Assembly: GCA_023313575.1 (NCBI GenBank)
Contig: JAJTTP010000003.1
Span: forward strand, 2,790,001-2,854,000
DNA from: Eutypella sp. D-1
Lineage: Eukaryota > Ascomycota > Sordariomycetes > Xylariales > Diatrypaceae
Direction of reading: 5' to 3'
DNA length: 64,000 nt
A program made the translations under genes and the position numbers. Of the stretch, positions 1 through 12,829 are shown piece after piece (the first letter of the stretch is position 1; each line of letters starts with the position of its first letter). The notes beneath the pieces were generated by a model, which had not been told where the DNA came from, did not search any database, and saw only the letters and a program-made list of their open reading frames with translations.

Positions 1-2
1 TT

Positions 3-467
3 TGTGTGGGCATGTTCTATACCCATACCAACACCGTCAAGCGCGGCGTGGGTAACGACCTTGATAGCCAGCTCGTTCTCTACCACCGCCGAGATCCCAT
101 GCTCTGCACCGGCAGTCGCAACTGCATCAGCACCCATGGTCCCGACACCCAGTGTGACAACCCCTATAGTTCCACTTACAGCCATGCTGCCGAGAACGTC
201 GCGTTTGCGTGTAACATGGGTAGCGTTATGTTTCTGAAGATGCTTCTCGATGATCTCCCTTTTTTTCCGTGCGTTATGGATGGCCGGCGCGGCCATAGCA
301 ACTCCGATGGTGGATACACCCATCGTGAAAGGCACGGCGAGACCTGAAACCGCCGTAGACGTCGAAGCGCCAGAGATGAGGCGCGTGTAGTGCTCCCATT
401 CTCGTTGGAGTTCTTCGGGTGTAAGCCCGTTGCACTTTGCGTCATAAGCCTTGAAGTCGAACGGCAT
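3..467 (-). CDS. Conserved fungal protein of unknown function (3'-truncated by window edge)
   Basis: The frame is open from an ATG at 467 down to the left edge of the window, giving 155 codons with no stop, so the 3' part of the gene lies outside. The protein starts MPFDFKAYDAKCNG and has an acidic/aromatic N-terminal segment. Two Gly/Ala/Val-rich hydrophobic stretches follow (about residues 50-75 and 95-125), separated by a basic linker containing HNARKKREIIEKHL. I recognise this pattern from conserved hypothetical proteins widespread in Pezizomycotina. It looks like a membrane-associated hairpin protein, but no function can be assigned. Codon use and the unbroken frame contrast with the decayed sequence immediately upstream. 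No intron is needed in the visible part. Confidence 0.8.
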   Translation of the reverse strand, partial: MPFDFKAYDAKCNGLTPEELQREWEHYTRLISGASTSTAVSGLAVPFTMGVSTIGVAMAAPAIHNARKKREIIEKHLQKHNATHVTRKRDVLGSMAVSGTIGVVTLGVGTMGADAVATAGAEHGISAVVENELAIKVVTHAALDGVGMGIEHAHT

Positions 468-2471
468 GACAGAAGATCGCTCTTTTGTGGAGCAAGAGAG
501 TGGATAGGTGATGCACAGGAATAGTACCATGTAGAGGTTCTAAAGCGGGAATGATGATCATCTTAAGAAAGACTGCTTTTCGTGTCCTATCTGCCTTGTC
601 TCCCCTCGGGTGCGCCACCCACCGCACTATCTCGGTGCGGCTGAAAAGGGGCGTCATTCAAGCATCGCCAGTTCGTCTTGGCATTCGATTAATGCTCAAC
701 TACATGCCTCAGCCGCACCAGATCAGGTAAGTCCGAAACGCCTTCAAGTGTAAGGCCACCGTAAGGTGAATTGAAGATGGTTGAATGTGGGTCTATATGT
801 AGGCTAGATTATGGAAAGTCACTCTGTGACTGGCTCGAGATCTTAGCAAGATGTCTTTCGTTGAACTAGTTGCATGCATTAAACTTGGAGGTAGTTATCA
901 CGCCTAGTGTGTAGGCGAACTGATACAGGTCACAATCCGAGTCAACCCGAATATCGTACAGCTTAATTCTCTCACCTACAGCTCATGGCCATTCAAGGCT
1001 CGACAAGTCAATTCGCCTTCGACAAGGCTTCAATTCTGCATCTTTCAGTCGCTCACCACTGATCCTTTGTGCTATTATAACAATTATTCAAATACATATA
1101 CAATTAAAAATGGGGTTTGGTTGAAAGAAGAGGAAGAACAGTGTAGGCTTCGATGAAATATTACAAAAGCCCTTGTCGGGATTCGAAAGTACCACTTTCC
1201 GTACATAGAAATATGTCTAGGTAGGCAGTAAATGAGACACCTAGAGGCAGACGACTATGATAGTCCAGGGTCGGAATCAATTTATTGGTATAAAGAGATA
1301 TCTATCACTAGCGATAGATTGTGGATATTCTCCTACTTATATACGCAGGCAGTCTTCGGATCTAAGGTCCCTCTGGCTCTACTAGTTATATCCGATTCCC
1401 GCCCCGCTCCTCCTCCCCCTGAATATAGCCCCACTTACTGAGGCTCAACTGACCGTGAATGGCATTAAGATTGAGTCTCCGAACACGCAAAACACGTTCC
1501 AGATGGGCATGCCAAATAACCCTGCCGGGGCCGTAATTGGCTCACCATTCAATCTCAGTGCTGCCCATGCCGCTGCTGAGACTTCTTCTAAATAAGTCAA
1601 AATAATTACCCGTACAAGGATTTTCCACCCGACTCGGGAGGGTCCTCTCACAGTTAGACTTTCACTTGGGGTTATATATACCAGGGTGTTTGCTATTTCG
1701 AAGATGTCGGCAGCCGACCTTTTGACTTCTAAGTTCCAAAACAGCTTAGAGCTTAGAGATCTCTCTCCCTCATCTTAATACTAAATCAGGCCTTAAGCGA
1801 GCTTCGATGGATACTATCATGCATGGTATGGGAGTTTGATGATAACAAAGGAAACAGACAAGGGGTGGAACAATTATGAAACTTATAGTCTGAGACGGCT
1901 ACATGGGGTTGATGTAAGCCTAGGTGGGGGTGTCAGCTATCGATCGTCACGTAAATGCCTCCAATAGGGAGTAGAGACTTTTGTATTGCAGAACTAATGA
2001 TGCCCTGGGCTCCAGACCTTGGGACTTCATCTAATCATGCAGTTATCTGTCATTGACTTATGATTGGCCTATCATTACGAGTAGTTATTAAGAAGGTGCT
2101 GTCAATGCATGTTTTCCTCCCCATCAGTAACATATAGCCTCTCTTATCGTCTCACGAACCAACCATTCGTAACATTGGTCATTGACGTATTTTCAGCTTC
2201 TTATCCGGGCATGTAAGGGAGGACGAGGGGCGTAAGGGGCGTTTGGGCAGTTGGCGTTATTAGTAACAACATCGTGCATCCCACCTGAAGGGTATAGGTA
2301 GGGAGCTCGGTCGATCCGTCGGCACTCTCTATCTCCTTACACGTTACCCATACATCGTCTTCTCCTGTAATCTATATCATCTAGTTAGAAGCGGAGTTGG
2401 CGGCATATCCTAAACCAGAATGTCCGAGCACCCAGACTCAGAGTGGCGACTCCTATAGCAGACGCTATTGA
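468..2471. other. Gene-free decayed sequence
   Basis: Stops are scattered through all six frames. The only coherent stretch is a plus-strand open segment at 1386-1595 (about 69 codons, ending AETSSK-stop) rich in Asn, Pro and Ala. It reads like the tail of a secreted-protein gene, but I cannot assign it to a family and no start codon is evident. The base composition is ordinary, so this is not RIP-type AT-rich DNA. Confidence 0.5.
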
Positions 2472-2936
2472 AGTAAGTCAATCAACCACTTCAAGCTTCC
2501 ACACGTTGACGATCAGGCCTTTGCCAAGTGGTATGCCGAGGAGCAGGTGACCCAGGTCACGAAGATTGCCCAGAGACATGGTATTCTGAAATATAGCCTG
2601 GTAAGTGGACTTCCCTCCATCCGTCCTTAAACGAGCAGTCTGCCCCGGCTTAACCTTGTTAATTCTTAGTACATTACGCCTTCTTACTTGCACAACCATT
2701 TCGAGGCAGAGTTAAAGGAATCCAAACCGGTACTGGGATGGAAGCTAGCCCCATTCGACGTTACTTCAGCGTACTGGTCAGACAGTCCAGAAAAGCTGAA
2801 GGCAATGCTGGCAGATCCCGACTGGGAGAACATCGTCGTTGCTGGGGAGAAGCCATGGATTGACACCGAAAGGGCGGACTGTCAAATCGTCTGGGATAAC
2901 GTCTACTTGGAGGACGGTGGAATCATAAATGCATAG
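2472..2936 (+). pseudogene. EthD-domain protein fragment (two exons, no start)
   Basis: Two segments join through a canonical 69-nt intron (2601-2669, GTAAGT...TTCTTAG). Exon a (2472-2600) contains KLPHVDDQAFAKWYAEE. Exon b (2670-2936) ends in a stop after EDGGIINA. Together they give about 132 residues matching the EthD/ferredoxin-like dimeric alpha+beta barrel family: an HVDD..F.KWY start, a HGILKYSLY strand and a late MLADPDW motif. Such proteins often sit in fungal polyketide and other secondary-metabolite clusters as small dehydratases, cyclases or decarboxylases. There is no ATG: the frame is closed by a TGA just upstream, and the first strand of the fold is missing, so either a 5' exon lies upstream unrecognised or the gene is broken. 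Given the neighbouring NRPS ruin, I favour a relic. Confidence 0.65.
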
Positions 2937-3342
2937 CTAGCGGGCTCGATAACATCAAATACCATACTGTGAGGATGGGGCATGTCTGGCACGCCATCTT
3001 AGCTTACAGACCCAGATCAGTGTGGATTTCAATATTTGCCTTGTCGCGTGCTATGATGCGCAGACCTGGTGGGCTATTAATGAAGAAGCGAATACGATCG
3101 AGACGGCCGAATTTAGTTACCGTTGACAAAAACTACTGCAGATCGCAAAGAAGTGGCCGCAGAAGCATTGTCACGTAATTAGTAATACGGTAAGCAGTGA
3201 GTCACGCAAACTAAAAACTGCCAATTTTTAATCTAGGCACGCGAGTTACCGATATAGCGTTGCGGAGGCCACCATAACTTATGGGAGAGGGTAGTGCCTC
3301 TAAGCCTCTGAAAAATCTCCCTTCTTAGGTGGCCGCTTGATA
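2937..3342. other. No gene seen
   Basis: Non-coding sequence between the EthD fragment and the adenylation-domain relic. The frames are short, and none resembles a known domain convincingly. Confidence 0.5.
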
Positions 3343-3835
3343 GTAATGTCTAATTATGAGATTTTAATCGTGGACGATCGGATGAGGTCAATGCCCCTCG
3401 GAATCCCTGGTGAGCTCTATATCAGTGGAGGCGGCCTCGTCCTTCCTGGGGTACATCATTCACTCCGAGAATACACGGCATAGCATCATCGAGATACCGA
3501 GGTGGGATTGCACCCCCCCCCCCCCAAACGCCCGACAGGCTACGAGAACAGAGAGAGTAGGTCGAAGTCCGCGGCAAACATGTCAAGTTCGACGAAATGG
3601 GCAAACTTTTCTTCACAAGGATGCCGCACTGATCGAAGACGGATATCCTAGTGATTCTTATCATCTTCAGAATTATAGATTTATGGGCAGCACAGGAGTA
3701 TTTGTCAAATATCTGAAGGTTAACATACCCTTCTCGCAGTAGATGCTCCCAGACTACATAGTTCCAGTCGATAATATACTAAAAATCGTGGATAGCAACG
3801 AGCATAGGAAGGCGGTTGGCAACCGCCCTCCTTAG
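3343..3835 (+). pseudogene. Relic of an NRPS-type adenylation (AMP-binding) domain
   Basis: Three fragments in different frames fall in the right order for the C-terminal half of an adenylation domain. At 3343-3450 the translation reads VDDRMRSMPLGIPGELYISG followed by GGLVLPG, the core around motif A6/A7 (normally PVGVPGELYIGG). At about 3555-3640, VGRSPRQTCQVRR resembles motif A8 (GR.D.QVKIRG). At 3743-3835, MLPDYIVPVDNI...EHRKAVGNRPP-stop resembles motif A10 (LPDYMVP...NGK.DRKAL), with the catalytic Lys region eroded (NGK replaced by SNE). Frameshifts, a poly-C run (3511-3525) and internal stops separate the pieces. The upstream motifs A3-A5 were not found. This is a dead gene fragment, not a working synthetase. 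Confidence 0.7.
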
Positions 3836-6216
3836 TAGATTAGTGGTAGGATTGCTGATGGCGGTGTATTCTTAGGCCTTTTAACCATTATATAAGTGCG
3901 CATGAAATCAATGTATGGAGTAGTTTTGACTGGTCACATGATAGATTGTGAACAGTATCACGTTCGATTCCGACTTTTACCAACTTGTAGCCAACTCGAT
4001 CGGGCCCATGGGGTTTGGACTATTCTGAAGCAAGCCCCCTTCCGACATGTTCCAGTCGAGCGCACCTCGCGAGATGATCGCATGTGTAGCTCTGGCCGAA
4101 GAACACGCGGATCCTTTAACAATTATGGGGTTAGCGGCTTGTAATCGAGAGGTCGTTATACATTAAGGGCTATAGAATGAAAGACGACACAGCCCGCCCG
4201 TGCCGATTCTACCTTGCAACGGTCCCGCATGGATTAGAGTCTTCCGCATAACTAATGATTAATCAGTGAGCGCCCAAGAAATCTGATGTGACCCGACGAC
4301 TTTTTCACAAAATCTGGTACGATCAAGTAATTATGTAATAAACGTGGCAATGTGCGAAACAATTATAGGCGTGCGGCGCCCAGGAACGAAGTAAGGTTTA
4401 TCTTTTATATTGGGCAGTGAGAAGAAATGAAGCTCGCTGGGCTACCCGTATGAGTGTGCGAAAGCTCGGCGGGCTTAGAAAGCCCCATGTAAGACCTAAT
4501 TAGCTATAGGTTTGTCACTCGATTGTAAGGTTGCTTCTAATAATAAATGATAACGATAAAGTACTGTTGGAAAGCAGTAAGAGATTTATAAAGAATGAGC
4601 CGCATCGTTGAGCCAGCGCAATAATGAATGGGGGACCAAAGGTGTACAGCTGGCCTATGTAAAGCTACGTTAATCAGGCTAATCCCTACGTTGCTTACTG
4701 TGGAGTATTTCTCAAGTGCTTATGCGACTCAGAATCATCCTTTCTAGTCTCTAGTGGAGACTTAAAGGGGGCGGTCGCCCACCATGCAGTCAGAAAATAG
4801 CATCCTCTACTCGGAACCAGTACCCGTTCCAATATTTGTTTTTACATGGTATGCCTTGCGTCGGGGTGCGTTTTCCGATGGTGAGACTGTGAGATGATTT
4901 GTTGTCATAGCCGTTTATATAGCCGCATTGTATATGTGATATCGGTCAATATTGCACCATAAACGGGCTCGAGATATAGCATCTGCGACGTCTATAACAC
5001 CTCGTGGTAGGTAGTTAAGCTCACCTTACAGACTATCACCTAGCGGTTCCCTCATCACCCGAAATAGGCTGTTTTTGGTAACGTAATGCTATAATAACGC
5101 TTAGCACCATTCTAACATTTATCGCAACCTGTTACTACAAAGCACCTGCACACGTACCAGTGCTGTGCGGATAATACTGAAAACCGCGTTCTTCGAACGC
5201 TTACAAAATAAAGCATTATGGCGTTGAGACCGATTATCACTTCTTCTACATCTGAGATAGGGCACCAACAAACTGGGTGCATCAGGGGTAGGTAGGTGGG
5301 GACTGGATGGTATCCACATACTAGCACTGACCCTCTGGGTCTTGTCCGATAAAAACTTACAATGCTAAATGCGTAGGAGAAGCCTTTAGGTATAAATGAT
5401 CGACAACCTGAAAGTCAGCATGTCCAAAGGGTGGGTATTAAGTGGATTTCAACTTCTATTTTGAGGAGTGGCACTCTGGCCCTACTACCAGATTGGACCT
5501 AAGGACTTCTAGCTTTCTATCAGATAACCGTATACGATTCAGCGGCATTCGTTAATTGTAACCCGTAGGTTTCTGTCTCAAGTTGTACTCGCTATATTGT
5601 GTAGCTAATTATGCGTTTCACTCTATCTAATTATCCGCCCAAAGAGTACAGGCATGCCACGAATGGATAAGGCTTTTGGGGATTATGAGCCCTGGCGATG
5701 GTGGGTAGTGTGCTATTCAATAGGCAAAATGGATCCCTCGCCAAGATACTACTTGCCAAGCATTGCGGAGCGGCGGTAAGTATGGACGCGTTAGGACGTG
5801 AAGACCCCAGTTAAGTTCATGATATAACCTAATACAACGACGGAAAAGCGGAAGCCAGCAAACTGAATGGGGAACCCATCGTACCAGGGAGCAACCAGGC
5901 AGATCATGCCCGCAATATGGGGACAATTGCAGTCCGCAGCATGCCACGCGACGCTGCCACTCGTGGCTGCAAAGTGGGTTACTTCCGAGGGCGTCAATAA
6001 ACCAGTTGCACCCTCACCGAGTATACTGGGACAGAGATCATCTGATGGCCTTAGCATTATCAGGCTTCGGACTACATAAGTCATGGCGTCGTCCTATATC
6101 TGGGAGGATAACATGCTCTTCACGTTCATGAGAGTTCCCTTTCTCATCCTTTCTCTTGTCATCTCTAACGACCCCTTCATGTTTGGCTTGGTTCACTCTG
6201 AGACACTATAGTCAAC
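3836..6216. other. Gene-free decayed sequence
   Basis: All frames are interrupted. Longer shadows exist at 5717-6084 on both strands, but neither carries a recognisable domain. A short stretch at 4095-4142 (SFNNYGVSGL) faintly recalls a ketosynthase motif but is too short to call. Confidence 0.5.
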
Positions 6217-9175
6217 ATGGTTCGAAGCGGTGTTTTTATCTCTGCACTTGCGAGCGCTGCAGGCTTCCTCTCACAAGCGCAAGCCAAGGCGCTTCCTAGA
6301 ACAAGAATCGTTCCTGGAAGCTACATCGTTGAGTTGCAAGATATCATTGTAAGCTTCCGCGGTATCTCCCCATGACTCTAACTTGTCTCACCGAATTCTT
6401 TCATCCAGGACTCTAGCGATTTCCTTAAGAGTATCGAGTCTCTGGCTGAGTCTCTTTTGACCATCGACCATGAATTGTTCAAGGGTGTGTCGATCCAGTT
6501 CAAGGACATCCAACGTGTCAACGAGCACGTAGGGAAGCTTTCTGCTCTTTCGGGTGTCAAGCAGATATGGCCAAATAAAGTATACCAGCTTCCTGATGAG
6601 AACGTGGCGTGGACCGGGCGGGTGGGAGGCCCGGATTATATCCAAAATGTCAAACGCCAGACCGGGAACGATACTTTCACACCTCATCTCATGACACAAG
6701 TGGATAAGCTCCGAGAGAAAGGCTTCACCGGCAAAGGAGCCAAGATTGCTGTCATTGACTCTGGCGTGCGTCACCCGCTCTATCGATATGTATCCTATAT
6801 ATCCGCTGACAACTTCCAGATCGATTACACTCATCCTGCTTTAGGAGGCGGCTTCGGTCCCGGCCATCTCGTGAGCTACGGTACTGATCTTGTTGGCGAC
6901 GACTACAATGGCGAAAACACACCAGTACCGGATGACGAGTAAGTAGATGATCATTTGATACGCCAGGAAATTTCTAAGCAGCGATATAGCCCTTATACCG
7001 GATGCGACGGTCATGGTACTCACGTGGCTGGCACTATTGCTGCGCAAGAGAATGAGTATGGTTTCACAGGGGCGGCTCCCGTAAGTCTACCGAACCGAGG
7101 ATTATGCGCGAAGAAAGCGGGGCATTCTATACTAACAGTAGCTATCTACTTAGGATGTCACTATCGGTGCATATCGGGTCATCGGCTGCGAAGGTTCCGT
7201 AGCCGACGATGTGTTGATTGAAGCTTTCCTGCAGGCTTACGAGGCCGGGTCCGACATTATCACGGCCTCGATCGGCGGCCCATCAGGCTGGAGTGAAGAT
7301 CCATGGTCTGTTGTCGCTTCTAGGATCGTCGAGGCCGGTGTCCCCTGCACGGTTTCGACGGGCAATGAGGGAGAGTTCGGCCTGTTCTATGCTAGCACGG
7401 CATCTAACGGGAAGAAAGTGGCCTCGATTGCGTCATTCGATAACATTATCACGCCCATCCTACTCACTGAATCTTACTTTACCGTTGATGGTGGCTATCG
7501 GTCGACCTTCGGGTACACCCCCGGGGAACAGACCGCTTGGGGTAACGTCAGCCTCCCTGTCTGGTCTCCTAGCCTCGATATTAAGGATCCGGCGGCCGGC
7601 TGCGACCCGTATCCCATGGGTACTCCAAACTTATCCAAATACATCGTCCTTATCAGAAGAGGAGAGTGTCCTTTTATCCAGAAGGCCCAGAACGCCGCGG
7701 AGTTTGGTGCCCGTTACGTCATGTTTTACAACCAGGTGAACGGTGATGTTGAACCTGTCAGCACAGATGCTGTGCCAGAGATTCTTGCCACTGGAATGGT
7801 AAGCTTCGCAACCTGACAATGTGCATATGAATTGGCTGCTAAATATGGAGAATAGGTTACTGCAGAGCAAGGTGAGGCTTGGATTTCGAAATTAAAGGAC
7901 GGCTCTCGGCTTGCCCTCAGCTTTCTGGACCCCCTCACCGCTCCGATATTTGTGTATGAGCAAGAGAACCGCGTTAGTGGCGGCTTCCCCAGCGACTATA
8001 CTACCTGGAACCCGACATTTGAGATGGACGTCAAGCCTCAGTTTGCTGCCCCCGGTGGCATGATCCTTTCCACATGGCCCGTGGCCCTTGGGTCTTATTC
8101 CGTGATATCCGGAACCTCAATGTCTTGCCCACTCGTCGCTGCCATATTCGCCTTAATCGGCACGGTGCGCGAATCTTTTGATCCCTTCACGATCGAGAGC
8201 ATCTTGTCGGCTACCGCCATCCCGCAGCTTCTCAATGACGGCAACACGACTTACCCTATGTTGGCCCCCGTGTCACAGCAGGGTGCTGGGCTGGTCCAAG
8301 CTTTCGAAGCTGCGTACGCTACCACGATACTTAGCAAGTCCAACATCGCATTTAACGATACCGACTATCTGGACGACACCACCAACTTCACCATAACCAA
8401 CTTGGGCGAAGAGGATGTGACCTATGAACTTGGTAGCGTCGGCGCCGCGACGGCCTACACCTTTTCTGACAGTATCTACCCGGACAACTTCCCGGGACTT
8501 GAGCTTACAGATGAATACGCCACGATCGAACTTTCGGACTCTAAGGTCACTGTGCCGGCCGGCGGTGAATCAGTTATCACTGTCACCGTCACACCACCGG
8601 AAGGCCTCAACGCTACCCGCCTCCCAGTCTACTCGGGCTACATCACTCTCAACGGAACCAACGGCGACAACCTCTCGCTACCCTACAATGGTGCGGTCGG
8701 GAGTCTCAACTCTGTCAGGGTTCTGGATGAGGCTTTTCTGACAAGCACCTCGGACCCGAACGGAATGCCGATCTCCAGTGGCAACGCGAGTTTCGTTCTG
8801 CCAGCCCCAGGGAGTGCAACCCCAGAAGATACCCTGCCGGTAGCTGTCAATCTTATGTCCTTCGGCTCACCTCAAGTCAACATAAAGCTGGCTTCGGTAG
8901 GTCGCGGCAACCGAACTGACGAAGTGTTGGGTCACATATTCGGCTCGCCTCTGCTGTACGTCGCCCGCGGTGGGGAGGAAACCAGCTGGGACGGAACCAT
9001 GGATGACGAGAGCGTCGCCCCCGCCGGGACCTACAAGTTCATTATCGAGGCCTTGCGCGTCTACGGCAATGCTAGCGACCCTGGTCAATTCGACGTATCA
9101 GAAACCATTCCGTTCAGCATCAGTTACAAAGAAGGAAAAAAGGTAGAGAACCTTATAGACATTCTAGTGGGCTAG
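6217..9175 (+). CDS. Secreted subtilisin-like serine protease (S8, PA-domain type)
   Basis: Six exons: 6217-6348, 6409-6765, 6820-6938, 6990-7080, 7154-7798 and 7856-9175, encoding 887 aa. All splice sites are GT-AG and phases agree. A signal peptide (about residues 1-20, ending AQA) is followed by an inhibitor-type propeptide (GSYIVELQD...). The catalytic Asp lies in VIDSGIDYTHP (D161), His in CDGHGTHVAGT (H211), the oxyanion Asn in STGNEG, and the nucleophile in SGTSMSCP (S536). A protease-associated domain is inserted between His and Ser (about residues 330-475, with VLIRRGECPF and the AAEFGARYVMFYN segment). The C-terminal ~350 residues are beta-rich, with an Fn3-like domain as in C5a-peptidase/Vpr-type subtilases. 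It is predicted to be an extracellular endopeptidase for nutrient acquisition or host/insect interaction. It is intact although flanked by decayed sequence on the left and a transposon nest on the right. Confidence 0.93.
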
Positions 9176-10222
9176 AATAGTCGTACACTCGAGTCTCATT
9201 AATGTTCGGTACATAACGCTCGAAGAGATGAAACTGATGTTACATACTCTTGTATATAGAAATGTAAGAGGCAAGCAATCTAATGCGACTTCGGTCTTTA
9301 TGCATTATTCAAGACCGCTTTAGTGACTATTCCTTTCGTCATAACCTCACCATAGGTGTCCTCACACGCTTGACCAAGTGGTGCTTAATGGGCACCAAAA
9401 ATATGACATGGGCTTAGCCACATTGAATCTCGAGTATTTTGTTGTGGCATATTTGACTTTGCACATTCCTGTCATGGGCTTTACCTGCTTGGACTGGCCC
9501 TAGCTAGACGGCGGTGTTGAAGAGCTTAGCCGACAGCACTAACGATTGGGATTCAACAGCGTAGGTGCATACTCATTTATTTTGTACGGCCTCCGTTGAC
9601 CCACAAGCCGATTGTCAATATTCAAGATGTGTTCGTATTGAGTTCCAATGCCGATGCTACTTTTTTCATAGTGAGATTTACCTAAGCGGCATTGGGAGAC
9701 TCAGGGGTTATTTGTGGGCCAAATCCTGATTTACGACCCTGATAAAGGGGCTATGGATAAGGTAAGTACATGAGCGGATTCGAATCTCTCGCACTTGGTC
9801 TACGATCACCCTGATAAATATAGAGCAAGGAGAGAACTCGGAAGACGCAACTATTTCTGCGAAGATTTGTTTATACCTGGACACTGCACTAGCCTAGGAT
9901 TGATCGGATAGCAGTCGTAGTGTTGCATACTGATTTGATGTCTTGTCTGGCTCAGGAGCATAATCGTTGAGTTATCACCTAGCATGACATCTAGCTCTCA
10001 AAATTCATAATCTAGAGCGGCGTATTTCTTTCTTTACTGTCTAGGGGATTGTAAAGGATCGGGTATTCCCGAATCCCGCATCATTAGTGACATGAAACAT
10101 CATTACCAGGAATACGCAATCAACCCTCCCCCCTCCCCCTGAAGAAACAAGAAACCCAACCCACAGTGGATAAGTAGTCGCTGGTAGCTATTAACATTGA
10201 AATGCACGTGATAGATGGATTA
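9176..10222. other. Intergenic, no gene seen
   Basis: No frame with recognisable content. It lies between the subtilase stop and the left end of the transposon nest. A short pyrimidine-rich run occurs at about 10125-10140. Confidence 0.5.
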
Positions 10223-10630
10223 AGTCAACCACCCCCTCCCCGCCCCATATTAATAAAACCTTTAATATTTAATAACTTTACGAATAAAAGTCGCAAAATT
10301 ATACGGTTTTAAAATTAATATTTATTATTATTTAAATTTTATAAATGCGTTTTTTATATAATAATAATAAACGGATTAAAATAAATATTATTAAATATAA
10401 TATATTATATATAAAATATAAAATGAAACTAATATAATATATATAATATTATACATTTAATTTAATTTATAATATTAAAGTTTTATATATAAATATTATA
10501 AAAATAATTATATTTAAAAAGTATATATATATAATATAATTTTAAATTATAAGTTAAAAACGTAATAAAGTAAATAATAAACATATAATACTTTTATACG
10601 GTTTATTTATAAATAAAAAGTATATAAATA

Positions 10631-11015
10631 TATAACGGCCGGTTTATTCCTAACTATTAATCTAATCGAGGGGTTTATATTAATAAAAGTATTAAAGGTT
10701 TTAAGCAATAAATAATTACGTTTAATAATAATAAAAAATGCTTTAAATAATTAAATTATATTATAAATTAATAAGCTTAAAAACTATTTAAAAAATAATA
10801 ATAAACGTAACTATATATTATTTATATTTTTTATTCTTAATACCGGAATATGATATTAATTATTAAATTATTAAAATAATTAACTATTTTAATTATTTTT
10901 TTATTATATAACTTAAATATAACTTATTTTATCGTAATTATCCTTTTTAATCCTATAGCTAAAAATTATTTATATTAATTTTATTTAAGCCTAATAACTT
11001 AATTAAGTTATAATA
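10631..11015 (-). repeat. 3' LTR of the gypsy element
   Basis: 385 bp. On the plus strand it starts TATAACGGCCGG (TGTAACGG before RIP) and ends GTTATAATA. It matches the right LTR (18070-18877 minus its insertion) along its length, in the same orientation. Confidence 0.85.
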
Positions 11016-11844
11016 TAATCTCTTTTTTTTTAAGTTTTTATCTTTAAACCTTATTATTCTTATTCCTTTTTTATTATAAATATTTTTCCTTTTTATTTTA
11101 TATCTTTTTTATTATATTTAATCGTATTAATAAATCGATTTTTAAACGCGTAACTCCTTTATTTTAATATAAAACTTTTTAACGTAATTCCTTTTTTACG
11201 GCAATTTTATTATCCGATCCGGTTAATATAATACCTTATTTTTATTATAAACGTTATTAATTAAAATATAAAACTTTTAATTTAAACTTTTCTTGTTATT
11301 TATTATATATTTGTTATAACCGAAATTAATATAACGTATTTAAGCTTAATCCGAAATAATTATAAAAAGTTATATCTTAATATTAAAAATTAAAATTAAA
11401 ATTTAAAGTTATAAAAAAAAAACTAACGTAATTAATGCGAAATTTCGCCGTTTTCGTTATTAAAAACGTATATAATATAAAAAAATAATAAAAATAATAT
11501 TTCGTAATATTAATAACTTAAAAAAATTAATAAAAAAAAAAGCGTCGGGTAAAGAATATATATTTTATAAAGTCCGTTAAAACGTTTATAAATCTTAAAG
11601 TTATTTCGGATTTTAATTAATTTAAAATAAATATATCGGGTAATTTTAACTAAAATATTATTTTATTAACGTTTTTATTAACGTTAATAAAAATTTTCTA
11701 AAAAGCGTTAAATATTTATTAAATAATTAATAAGTTTTTATATATTTTCGGAATTATTATATCTTTTTTATTTAACTTTATATTTTATTCGTTTATTTTT
11801 TATCCGTATATTTAAAATTTTTTCTACTTTATATTTGTTTATTT

Positions 11845-12036
11845 TTACTTTAACATTATTTCGTTTTCGAATAAAGAAATATAAAAAATTAAATAAATTT
11901 TAACTTTTAATAATAAATTTAATTCGTAATTATTTTTTAATATTTTTTTAATAACTAAATACGGTCCGATATATTTATAATTAAGTTTTTTATTAAATCG
12001 TTTTATCGTAATATTTTTTATAATTAAATAAACCAT
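11845..12036 (-). pseudogene. Integrase C-terminal remnant (GPY module) of gypsy pol
   Basis: A 63-codon minus-strand open stretch contains IKRFNKKLNYKYIGPYLV, then ELNLLLKVKIYLIFYISLFE. The order (basic start, K.DYKY.GP, YEL.LP...., HPVFHVSLLE) is that of the integrase C-terminus in Ty3/gypsy elements. The substitutions are those expected from C-to-T/G-to-A mutation (e.g. FHVS read as FYIS). Confidence 0.85.
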
Positions 12037-12829
12037 ATTTTTTTCCGAAAAAGTTAATCTTTTTAACTTTTTTTAATTATAATATTTGCTTATTCGTTAA
12101 CGTATAAATTCGAATTTTTCCTTTATTTTTTTATATAATTATTTAAGTTATTTTAATATTAACATAATTTTAATATTATCCGGTTTTCTTTTATAAACAT
12201 TTTAATAAATGTTTAAAATAAATCCGAAATTAATATTAATAAATATCGTTTATATATTTTTATAATAAATTATATTATAAATTAATTATATAATAAATAA
12301 CCATTTAATTTAATTATTTTATTTATAATTAATATATTATCGAAAATAAGTTTTTAATATTTAATTAATTCGTTTTATTTATTCGTTTATTTAAAATTTA
12401 AAAACGGTTATAAATTTAAGGTTTAACCTTAATTTTATTATAAAACTTTATTAACATTTCGATATAAATATTATTCTTTTATCGGAGATAATTTTAAATA
12501 TAAAACCGTATATTATCATAATATATCGTAAAAGAATACATATTATTTACTTTACGTTAATATTTTCCTTATATAAGATAAAATAAAAAAACTTTATAAA
12601 TCGGTTAATAATTATAAAAATATTATTATAACAGTTATATATTATTAAATCTTTTAATATCGGTAATTTAATAATAAAACTAAATGTAATAAATCTTTAT
12701 AGTTATTTATTAATTAATAATAATTATAATTTTCCGTAAAGTTTATATTATTTTATTTTAGTTTTTCCGTATATATTATATTATTAATTTTATTTTATCG
12801 AATATATAAGTCCGTTATAATCGTTTAAA

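Noticed and set aside
4095..4142. SFNNYGVSGL stretch resembling the C-terminal motif of a polyketide ketosynthase
   Set aside because: Only about ten residues match and no other ketosynthase motif was found near it on the same strand.
5717..6084. Overlapping open frames on both strands just upstream of the subtilase
   Set aside because: No start context, splice continuity or family motif; frames on both strands are equally open, as expected for chance.
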